Source: Deltaproteobacteria bacterium (GTDB lineage Bacteria; Desulfobacterota; Desulfarculia; Adiutricales; JAGVGV01). From it: a stretch of DNA of 5,169 bases. The notes beneath the pieces were generated by a model. It made no database searches. It was not told the DNA's origin and saw only the letters and a list, made by a program, of their open reading frames with translations. The stretch spans positions 2,588-7,756 of the forward strand of contig JADFXS010000129.1 in NCBI GenBank assembly GCA_015233515.1, in the 5' to 3' direction. A program made the position numbers and the translations under genes. Of this stretch, positions 1-5,169 are shown piece by piece. Each line of letters begins with the position of its first letter. The first letter of the stretch is position 1.

Positions 1-977
1 CCGCGCCTCTCGATTTGGTGGCCGAGAAACATAACCATAGTCTCCTCCTGCTTTCTCCCGGGCAGAGGATCGGAGCCGGCCGGGACCTAGATCCCCAGCA
101 CCCGGTTCTCGAATGGGTTGGGCCGCCCGAAAATAAGGAGGTCGAACGCTTGACAGGGGAATACTTGCTCCCTTTTCATCTGCTTGGAGACTACCTCCAG
201 CACAACAAGAAGGGTTTTGAAAATTTGAACAAAAGCCTTCTCCTTCGGCGCGATAAGGTTTTTTGTCCGGAGGTTCGCACCGGGATAGCGAGGAGCGAAG
301 CCTTTACGGCCGCCGAATCCATGCTTTACACGATACGCCACTATCGCCTGGACGATGATCCGAAAAATGGAGGTCCGTGCGGACTCCTGGCTTCTATCGA
401 AGGTGATAACGGACATTTGGCCAAGGCAGGTCTTCTGCAGTTAGGGGGCGACTTTAGGGCGGCGGAATGGACTCCGGTCCACAATGGGCAAGACGGCCCG
501 TGGTGGAAAACCAATGAGGACATCTCGCGAAAAGACATCGAAGAAAATGGGCGGTTCAAAGCCTATTTCATCACGCCCGCGCTATTCCAAAAAGGTTGTC
601 TTCCGGACATGAAAGGGATCGTTGTGGTTGATACGGATGATGGCAAGCGTGTCACTCTGGACATACCGACAGGAAACGGGTCCGTTAAATTTATACTTAA
701 GGGGGCATGTATCGGACCGTCCCGTCCGGTGGGAGGCTGGGACGTCCAGAATCAACGGCCTAAACCTCTGCGTCGAGCCGTGCCGGAGGGGAGCGTCTAT
801 TTTTTTGAGGCAAGTGATTGGGGCAATATCTCACCACAAGATCGCCAAGCAGCTGCTAAAGCAATCATGGACCGCGGTCACTTCAAAAGCTGGTGTTCCT
901 TGGAATCCTGGCCGTGCCGGACGGAACAGGGACCAGGAAAAGAAGGATTCGGCATCGCACTCATAGGAGGGTGGTAA
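1..977 (+). CDS. cmr3: Type III-B CRISPR-Cas RAMP protein Cmr3 (5'-truncated by window edge)
   Basis: Cmr3 is a Cas7/Cas5-like RAMP subunit of the Cmr effector complex. It contacts Cas10/Cmr2 and helps hold the 5' tag of the crRNA. The reading frame is open to the left edge (first whole codon at 3-5, reading A-P-L-D-L-V), so the TTG at 15 is internal, not a start. From usual Cmr3 size, roughly the first 80-100 residues, including the N-terminal RAMP strand, are missing. Family signatures seen: E-x-R-x-G-I-A followed by a conserved A-E-x-M-L-Y-T-I and H-Y-R-L (nt about 270-350); L-Q-L-G-G-D-F-R-A (about 435-464); the hallmark G-G-W-D...R-P-K-P-L-R-R-A-V-P-x-G-S-V-Y-F-F-E (about 730-810); and a glycine-rich end G-K-E-G-F-G-I-A-L-I-G-G-W. 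It ends at TAA 975-977, 3 nt before cmr4. In standard Cmr operons cmr2 (cas10) lies directly upstream. The family call is secure; only the N-terminus is unknown. Confidence 0.95.
   Translation, partial: APLDLVAEKHNHSLLLLSPGQRIGAGRDLDPQHPVLEWVGPPENKEVERLTGEYLLPFHLLGDYLQHNKKGFENLNKSLLLRRDKVFCPEVRTGIARSEAFTAAESMLYTIRHYRLDDDPKNGGPCGLLASIEGDNGHLAKAGLLQLGGDFRAAEWTPVHNGQDGPWWKTNEDISRKDIEENGRFKAYFITPALFQKGCLPDMKGIVVVDTDDGKRVTLDIPTGNGSVKFILKGACIGPSRPVGGWDVQNQRPKPLRRAVPEGSVYFFEASDWGNISPQDRQAAAKAIMDRGHFKSWCSLESWPCRTEQGPGKEGFGIALIGGW
965..970 (+). promoter_or_regulatory. Shine-Dalgarno site for cmr4
   Basis: A perfect AGGAGG lies inside the last codons of cmr3, 10 nt before the ATG at 981. It supports that ATG as the cmr4 start and suggests strong translation of the backbone subunit, which is needed in several copies per complex. 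Confidence 0.75.
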
Positions 978-980
978 CTC

Positions 981-1967
981 ATGTTCACAAAAGGAAAACT
1001 ACTTTTTTTGTATTGTGAGTCCCTGGTCCACGCCGGGGCGGGTTCCGGAGCAGGATCTATAGATTTGCCCATTCAGAGGGAGAAAATAACCCAATGGCCC
1101 ATATTTCAGTTTTCCGGGCTCAAAGGAAGCCTTCGGGACCATTACGAAAGTCTGAGCGCCTGTAACAATGACGAACTTTTCGCCATTTTCGGTCCCGACT
1201 CCATGAAAAATGATTCCGCCAATAAGCCGGGCAATCCGGCCGACAACTCCGGAGCCATATCTTTATCCGACGCCATGCTGCTCCTCTTTCCCGTAGGGTC
1301 TCTTAAAGGCACTTTCGCCTACATCACCTGCCCCTTGGCTGTTAAGCGACTGGTGCGCGGCCTGAAAGTCATCGGGATGGTTGACCAGCGACTCACCGGG
1401 GCCGCTGGGCTCTCCATAAGAGATCAAGATATCCTCCTCCCGTCTAACAACGGCCCAGGCCCTTATCAGTCCATACTGGCTTTGAGCTCCAACCAGGTTG
1501 TCCTCGAGGAATCCCAGTTCAACGCAATGCCTTCCTCGGAGCTCAAAGGCCTGGCTCAATGGATTGAAAACTGCCGGCCGGCTCAAGATATCCCTTGGGT
1601 CAATCTGCCCGAGCGCCTTGCCATGGTATCGGACGAGATGTTTAAATACTTCGTGGAATTTTCGACGGAAGTCCTCACCCGCAACCGGATCGACGACCAG
1701 ACCGGAACAGTCAAGGACGGCGCCCTCTGGACCGAGGAATGTTTGCCGCGGGAGGCGTTGCTCTATTCGTTCTTGCTGACCTGTACTCCCCGCAAAAAAA
1801 ATGTCAAAGGTCTCGCCAGTGACCACGATGTCATGAAATATGTCTCGGAAACTCACGCTCCGACACGCATCTGGTTAGGCGGGGACGTCACCGGGGGCCG
1901 CGGTCTCCTGAGAACCTTCTTTGCCTCGGGGAAGGCAGGCACGACTGGAGGGACGCCACATGTATAA
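981..1967 (+). CDS. cmr4: Type III-B CRISPR-Cas RAMP protein Cmr4 (backbone, target-RNA nuclease)
   Basis: Cmr4 (Cas7 family, 328 aa) polymerises along the crRNA as the backbone of the Cmr complex. It cuts bound target RNA at 6-nt intervals. The N-terminal RAMP strand is followed by a glycine-rich stretch and the signature I-D-L-P-I-Q-R-E (residues 27-34). D28 aligns with the catalytic Asp established for Pyrococcus furiosus Cmr4 (D26), and H17 with its H15, with the same 11-residue spacing, so slicing activity is probably intact. S-G-L-K-G-S-L-R follows shortly after. Residues 216-263 carry the typical V-S-D-E, T-E-V-L-T-R, and L-W-T-E-E-x-L-P-x-E pattern. The C-terminal glycine-rich loop is L-G-G-D-V-T-G-G-R-G-L (299-309). 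The ATG at 981 sits behind a perfect AGGAGG and gives the expected N-terminus. The stop (1965-1967) overlaps the start of cmr5 by 8 nt. Length is normal for the family. Confidence 0.97.
   Translation: MFTKGKLLFLYCESLVHAGAGSGAGSIDLPIQREKITQWPIFQFSGLKGSLRDHYESLSACNNDELFAIFGPDSMKNDSANKPGNPADNSGAISLSDAMLLLFPVGSLKGTFAYITCPLAVKRLVRGLKVIGMVDQRLTGAAGLSIRDQDILLPSNNGPGPYQSILALSSNQVVLEESQFNAMPSSELKGLAQWIENCRPAQDIPWVNLPERLAMVSDEMFKYFVEFSTEVLTRNRIDDQTGTVKDGALWTEECLPREALLYSFLLTCTPRKKNVKGLASDHDVMKYVSETHAPTRIWLGGDVTGGRGLLRTFFASGKAGTTGGTPHV
1947..1952 (+). promoter_or_regulatory. Shine-Dalgarno site deciding the cmr5 start
   Basis: GGAGGG inside the end of cmr4 lies 7 nt before the ATG at 1960. This chooses ATG 1960 over the in-frame TTG at 1921, which would add 13 residues that do not look like the Cmr5 N-terminus. 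Confidence 0.75.
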
Positions 1968-2535
1968 TGCGCACGCACGAGCCAAAGACGCGTACGGCAA
2001 AATCGAAAAAATCGTCGAGGTCAGGGTGGATGCGCCGGGAGTGAGGAGCCTTCCTGATAACGCTTCCTCCCATCTGCGGCTTGAAAATGGGGAATTGATC
2101 TGTCCCCGCTCCATCGCCAAGGAGCCTATGGAGCAGCTCATCAAAGACCTCAAAACCGGGGACCCGTTGCAGGCGGCTCTGGAAAAAGTTAAAATGAGAT
2201 ACAAAGAAAAAGCTTTCGCTACCCTCAAGACCTGGGCGCTCAAGGCGCCGTCCATGCTCCAGAGTCAAGGGCTGCTGCAGACCGCGGCCGTTCTTCAGGA
2301 GAAATTCATCAGAGAAGAAGATGATGGCAAGAACGTTTACTGGTTGTTGAGTAAATGGCTATTGGATAATGTTCCCTGGCCGGACAGGGTGATAAATAAC
2401 GACCTAATGAATACTCTCAATGCCGTCGATGATCAGGAAGTCTTCCGGTTTGCCCACCGGGAAGCTATTGCTTACATGATCTGGATAAAACGCGCTGTGT
2501 CCGTGAATCTGGCGGGCGTCGGGCAGGGAGAGTGA
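1960..2535 (+). CDS. cmr5: Type III-B CRISPR-Cas small subunit Cmr5, with long N-terminal insertion
   Basis: Cmr5 is the small, all-helical subunit that lines the inner face of the Cmr complex and stabilises the crRNA-target duplex; it has no catalytic role. The protein is 191 aa from ATG 1960, which overlaps the end of cmr4 by 8 nt and has a good Shine-Dalgarno site. Family features: a first helix with A-R-A-K-D-A-Y (residues 6-12); then from about residue 81 the core Y-K-E-K-A...L-K-x-W-A-L-K-A-P-S-M-L-Q-S-Q-G-L-L-Q-T, a short Y-W-L-L-S-K-W-L helix, and the C-terminal signature F-R-F-A-H-R-E-A-I-A-Y-M-I-W-I-K-R-A. Cmr5 proteins are usually about 120-150 aa. The excess lies between helix 1 and the core (about residues 19-78), where there is a proline- and glycine-containing stretch and then a charged helix-like segment. 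The start and the family are well supported; the purpose of the insertion is unknown. Confidence 0.93.
   Translation: MYNAHARAKDAYGKIEKIVEVRVDAPGVRSLPDNASSHLRLENGELICPRSIAKEPMEQLIKDLKTGDPLQAALEKVKMRYKEKAFATLKTWALKAPSMLQSQGLLQTAAVLQEKFIREEDDGKNVYWLLSKWLLDNVPWPDRVINNDLMNTLNAVDDQEVFRFAHREAIAYMIWIKRAVSVNLAGVGQGE
2525..2530 (+). promoter_or_regulatory. Shine-Dalgarno site for cmr6
   Basis: AGGGAG at the very end of cmr5 lies 6 nt before the ATG at 2537 and supports that start; the cmr5 stop codon lies between the site and the start. Confidence 0.65.
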
Positions 2536-2536
2536 C

Positions 2537-3424
2537 ATGAGCCCCATTCCGAAATTCATTAAGGATGCTTGGGAAAAGGCCCAAAAAAATCCCAAAGAGG
2601 TGAACGCCAATCTGGCCTTCTATCGCTTCTTTGAAATGGATCAACAAACGGAAACCAAGATAAAGGAGTCTAAAACTAAGCGCGGTTTTAACTTTATGAT
2701 GAAGATCGAGCTGGAAAAGCAATGTGCTCACCTGTTTTCTCGCCAAGCTCAACAGATCGTAGCGCTGCAGGCTCAAAAAGGGTGGGAAGCCGCGCAGTGG
2801 GTCCAGGTGACCCAATCCCGCCTGGCCTGCGGGCTAGGCATCCCCCATCCCAGCGAAAATGGACTGCTCTTGGACAGGATATCAGGAGCGCCATATCTCG
2901 CCGGAACCGGACTCAAGGGAATGACCCTGAACATGGCTCGTGCGAAACTGGAAGGCCTTGATAATGAGGAGCATAAAAAGACCAAAGCCTTGATCCAGGC
3001 AATTTTTGGTTCTGACCCGACCGATTCCTCCTATGAATCGGCGTGTAAAGGACGGGTCCATTTTTTCGACGCTTTCCCTGATGTGGGAACTATCAACGGC
3101 AAAAAACCCTTTCAGACTGATATCGTCAACCCTCACTATGGGGGTTACTACAGCACCGGCGGGAAAACTCCCCCTGCTGATTACCTGGCGCCGGTCCCTT
3201 CCTTTTTTCTGACTGTGCGTCAGGGAGTTCGCTTCGGATTTGCCCTGGCCGTCCAAGCTACGCGGGGCGGGGCGGAGGGCGAAGATCTCTTTACCGCCAA
3301 GGAACTTCTCGACACGGCCAAAGTTTGGCTCCAGACCGCACTGATGGAACTGGGGGCCGGGGGAAAGACTCGGGTAGGCTACGGACTCTTTGGAACACCG
3401 GCGGAGGAAAGGGGAGCAAAATGA
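2537..3424 (+). CDS. cmr6: Type III-B CRISPR-Cas RAMP protein Cmr6
   Basis: Cmr6 is a Cas7-like RAMP subunit that caps the backbone near the crRNA 3' end of the Cmr complex and binds next to Cmr1 and the Cmr5 filament. The protein has 295 aa, normal for the family. Residues 1-85 form a charged, helix-rich N-terminal part. The diagnostic core begins at S-R-L-A-C-G-L-G-I-P-H-P (94-105), then E-N-G-L-L-L-D-R (107-114) and Y-L-A-G-T-G-L-K-G (120-128), the RAMP motif that usually reads P-Y-I-P-G-S-S-L-K-G. Next come G-R-V-H-F-F-D-A-F-P (172-181), D-I-V-N-P-H-Y-G-G-Y-Y (195-205), and P-A-D-Y-L-A-P-V-P. The C-terminal glycine-rich loop is G-A-G-G-K-T-R-V-G-Y-G (273-283). It starts 1 nt after cmr5 ends. 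Its TGA (3422-3424) overlaps the next start as ATGA. No missing key feature was seen. Confidence 0.96.
   Translation: MSPIPKFIKDAWEKAQKNPKEVNANLAFYRFFEMDQQTETKIKESKTKRGFNFMMKIELEKQCAHLFSRQAQQIVALQAQKGWEAAQWVQVTQSRLACGLGIPHPSENGLLLDRISGAPYLAGTGLKGMTLNMARAKLEGLDNEEHKKTKALIQAIFGSDPTDSSYESACKGRVHFFDAFPDVGTINGKKPFQTDIVNPHYGGYYSTGGKTPPADYLAPVPSFFLTVRQGVRFGFALAVQATRGGAEGEDLFTAKELLDTAKVWLQTALMELGAGGKTRVGYGLFGTPAEERGAK
3411..3416 (+). promoter_or_regulatory. Shine-Dalgarno site deciding the CARF-HD start
   Basis: GGGGAG within the last codons of cmr6 lies 4 nt before the ATG at 3421; a second GGAGG lies slightly further up (3403-3407). Together with the ATGA overlap this favours ATG 3421 over the upstream in-frame ATG at 3325, which would bury 96 nt inside cmr6 and add a glycine/arginine-rich leader with no domain character. 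Confidence 0.65.
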
Positions 3425-5157
3425 CGGACGGGGCTGAATGCCAACCCACCAACCCGCAGGCCTTTACTCCGGCAGACCGGCCTCGGTTCTATCTGGTTTC
3501 CGTGGGAACATCTTTAGTCACCAATTATAATAAAAATGAACAGGCCTGCCTGGACTTGCAGGGGATTAAGTACATTGAAAAAAGGCCGCCTTTTGCCAAC
3601 CATGAGACCGCCATAAAAGATAGAAGCAATTTCCCAGAATATACGCGCCGCTGGAACGAAATTAATAACTGGATCAAAGCAATAACCGATAAAAATAAAA
3701 TCTCTGGGATCAGCGCCGAGATGAGCAGCCTGCTCAGGGAAGAACGTCGCTTCCGACCGGACGACCAAGTGCTTTTGGTGGCTACCAACACTCCCGAAGG
3801 GCACCTTTGCGCCTACGCTTTAAAGGAAGTCCTTTGTTCCGCCTGCAATAAAGTCGGCTTTGGTTGTCCCCATGTTGAAATCAAATGCGATTTGGATGGC
3901 CTTGGGGCAGCCGACTCACTGGGATTTGCGACCAGAGGCTTGCCCAACTTCATAGATTTTGTGCAAGGTCAAATCGAAGAAAAGAAAAAGGACGGATTTG
4001 AAGTTATCCTGATACCGACGGGCGGGTACAAGGCGCTTATTCCCTATATGGTCATCGCCGGAGTCCTCGAAGAGGTGCCTATTCGTTATGTGTATGAGGA
4101 ATCACCCACCATGCTGGAACTTCCGCCTTTGCCCTTGCATGTGGACCTGCCCGCCTGGATGCAGATCGAATCGATTCTGGATCTGCTGAACAAGGCGGAC
4201 ATGAAGGAGTGCAAGAACCCTATTTTTCAAAATTTCCGCAAACGAGTCTCGGGGTTGATGGCGGAAGACGCTACCGGCAAGCTGGTTCCCACGGGACTTG
4301 GTAAAGTTTTTCACGCGCGAGCCAGGAAGGCCGCCAAAGCGGAAGTGGTTTTAAGGGCCGAGCATAGCCCTTTTCTTGACTTTCTTTCACCTTGCCCGGA
4401 ACTGCGGGACATGTTTCTCAAACTGGCCGGGATCGGACACCTCATTTGGAAAGGTGATCGGGTGCCTGAGATGGCCGACCATGGCCTGAGACACCACAAT
4501 GACCTGTTCAGCCTGGCCGAAAGGCTGCTCTTGCCCCTCTTTTTTTACAATGATTCCTTCCTTTCACCCCAGGAACTCTATACCCTGCTTTGCGCCCTGT
4601 TTCTGCACGACTGTGGTCACGTGGTGGGCCGCCTGGATTTGAACGGCGCCCCCAAGCATTTGCTGCCGACTCATGTGCGCGATTATCACCATGTCTTGGG
4701 GTATCTCAGGCTAAAATTTCCGGATGAAAACGGAAAAACCGGCCGGATACTTCACAATACGCTCATGCCCACAGGGTATGATTCGAACCGGTTGTGGGGA
4801 GATTATTTGGCCGCCCCGGCGACAGTAGGGCTTTATCATCGAAAAAAAATGCCCTTAGGCAAGGGCGGTGAGCCTTACCCTTTCTTTGGACAAGATAAAA
4901 ATTATCCTCTCCCGTTTTACCTTCGGCCATTGGAAGAGCACCTTAAGGAATCGCCCATAACGGTGCTTGGTAATCCAATAGCCTTTGAGAGAGCAAGCCT
5001 TCTCGTCTGCCTCTTGCGTGTCATAGACGGTCTGGACGAACAATCCGGCCGCACGGGCGGACCGGATGATGTTGCCTTTCACCTGGCTTTGCTCGATACG
5101 GAAGTGAACGAATTGGCCACTCATTCCGGAGCAAACCGGCCAGTTGTTTCGGAATAG
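3421..5157 (+). CDS. CARF-HD fusion protein, putative cyclic-oligoadenylate-activated HD effector of the Cmr system
   Basis: This is a 578-aa soluble protein with no signal peptide or membrane segment. Residues 1-20 are a short polar, proline-containing tail. Residues 22-243 look like a CARF domain of the APE2256/Csm6-Csx1 type: first strand and ligand loop F-Y-L-V-S-V-G-T-S-L (23-32), a second strand V-L-L-V-A-T-N-T-P-E-G (117-127), and the typical T-G-G-Y-K-A-L-I-P-Y (200-209) followed by Y-V-Y-E-E-S and L-P-P-L-P-L. CARF domains bind cyclic oligoadenylate made by Cas10. Residues 245-310 are a helical, possibly winged-helix linker (P-T-G-L-G-K-V-F). Residues from about 335 look like an HD phosphohydrolase domain: D353-H354-G-L-R-H358-H359, L-F-L-H396-D397-C-G-H400, R420-D-Y-H423-H424, G-L-Y-H473-R, and L-L-R-V-I-D536-G-L-D539, a plausible complete metal-binding set. 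The gene overlaps cmr6 by 4 nt, so it is translationally coupled to the Cmr complex. Inferred role: an ancillary nuclease or phosphodiesterase switched on by the type III signal. The substrate (DNA, RNA, nucleotide or the signal itself) is unknown, and the C-terminus after the last Asp is rather short. CARF and HD are confident; the mechanism is inference. Confidence 0.88.
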   Translation: MTDGAECQPTNPQAFTPADRPRFYLVSVGTSLVTNYNKNEQACLDLQGIKYIEKRPPFANHETAIKDRSNFPEYTRRWNEINNWIKAITDKNKISGISAEMSSLLREERRFRPDDQVLLVATNTPEGHLCAYALKEVLCSACNKVGFGCPHVEIKCDLDGLGAADSLGFATRGLPNFIDFVQGQIEEKKKDGFEVILIPTGGYKALIPYMVIAGVLEEVPIRYVYEESPTMLELPPLPLHVDLPAWMQIESILDLLNKADMKECKNPIFQNFRKRVSGLMAEDATGKLVPTGLGKVFHARARKAAKAEVVLRAEHSPFLDFLSPCPELRDMFLKLAGIGHLIWKGDRVPEMADHGLRHHNDLFSLAERLLLPLFFYNDSFLSPQELYTLLCALFLHDCGHVVGRLDLNGAPKHLLPTHVRDYHHVLGYLRLKFPDENGKTGRILHNTLMPTGYDSNRLWGDYLAAPATVGLYHRKKMPLGKGGEPYPFFGQDKNYPLPFYLRPLEEHLKESPITVLGNPIAFERASLLVCLLRVIDGLDEQSGRTGGPDDVAFHLALLDTEVNELATHSGANRPVVSE

Positions 5158-5169
5158 ATGGCCACTAAG

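Noticed and set aside
15..977. TTG at 15 as the start of cmr3
   Set aside because: The frame is open upstream to the edge and the preceding residues (A-P-L-D-L) fit an internal Cmr3 segment; the protein from TTG 15 would lack the N-terminal RAMP part.
1263..1856. Antisense open frame of 197 codons within cmr4
   Set aside because: It lies fully opposite a strongly supported cmr4, has no recognisable domain, and is explained by codon bias of the sense strand.
1921..1959. TTG 1921 as the start of cmr5
   Set aside because: It adds 13 residues overlapping cmr4 with no Cmr5 similarity; ATG 1960 has a GGAGGG site at proper distance.
1875..2268. Two overlapping antisense frames of 126 codons opposite cmr4/cmr5
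   Set aside because: They overlap each other and well-supported sense genes and show no family motifs or ribosome sites.
3325..3420. ATG 3325 as the start of the CARF-HD protein
   Set aside because: It would overlap cmr6 by 100 nt and add a Gly/Arg-rich leader; ATG 3421 has a ribosome site and the usual ATGA overlap.
3439..3453. Short CCAACCCA-like direct repeat at the start of the CARF-HD gene
   Set aside because: It is a low-complexity coding stretch for a Pro/Thr/Asn-rich tail, not a CRISPR repeat or regulatory array.
5138..5163. GGCCA/TGGCC inverted repeat as a terminator
   Set aside because: Only a 5-bp stem with a 16-nt loop and no T-run after it; too weak to call.

Overview
The window is a tightly packed, single-strand piece of a type III-B (Cmr) CRISPR-Cas operon. 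In order on the + strand it holds cmr3 (5' end cut off by the window edge), cmr4, cmr5, cmr6, and then a 578-residue protein that joins an N-terminal CARF (cyclic-oligoadenylate sensor) domain to a C-terminal HD metal-dependent phosphohydrolase domain. The five genes are separated by 3 nt, an 8-nt overlap, 1 nt and a 4-nt ATGA overlap. There is no intergenic stretch long enough for a promoter or terminator, so they are almost certainly one transcriptional unit that begins upstream of the window and may continue past it.

Layout: 1-977 is most of Cmr3, the Repeat-Associated Mysterious Protein (RAMP) that sits next to Cas10/Cmr2 and helps bind the crRNA 5' handle. 981-1967 is Cmr4, the backbone RAMP and target-RNA nuclease, with the family's catalytic Asp present (D28). 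1960-2535 is Cmr5, the small helical subunit, carrying an unusually long extra segment after its first helix. 2537-3424 is Cmr6, the RAMP at the 3' end of the crRNA. 3421-5157 is the CARF-HD protein. The gene for the Cas10 subunit (cmr2), cmr1, any cas1/cas2/cas6 genes and the CRISPR array are not in this window; cmr2 is expected just upstream of cmr3 from the usual gene order.

How they would work together: the Cmr complex binds foreign RNA through its crRNA, and Cmr4 cuts that RNA. While target RNA is bound, the Cas10 Palm domain (not visible here) is expected to make cyclic oligoadenylate. The CARF domain of the last gene would sense that signal and switch on the attached HD domain. The HD domain keeps a full set of candidate metal ligands (H354/H358, H396-D397, H423/H424, H473, D536). 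Most studied type III effectors carry HEPN RNase or PD-(D/E)XK nuclease domains, so an HD effector translationally coupled to cmr6 is the most interesting feature of the window. Its substrate cannot be read from the sequence.

Organism: moderately GC-rich DNA, strong Shine-Dalgarno sites (AGGAGG, GGAGGG) and compact overlapping genes point to a bacterium. The style fits a Desulfobacterota or similar anaerobic Gram-negative lineage, but this is a weak guess based on general impression. There are no RNA genes, CRISPR repeats, insertion sequences or convincing terminators in the window.
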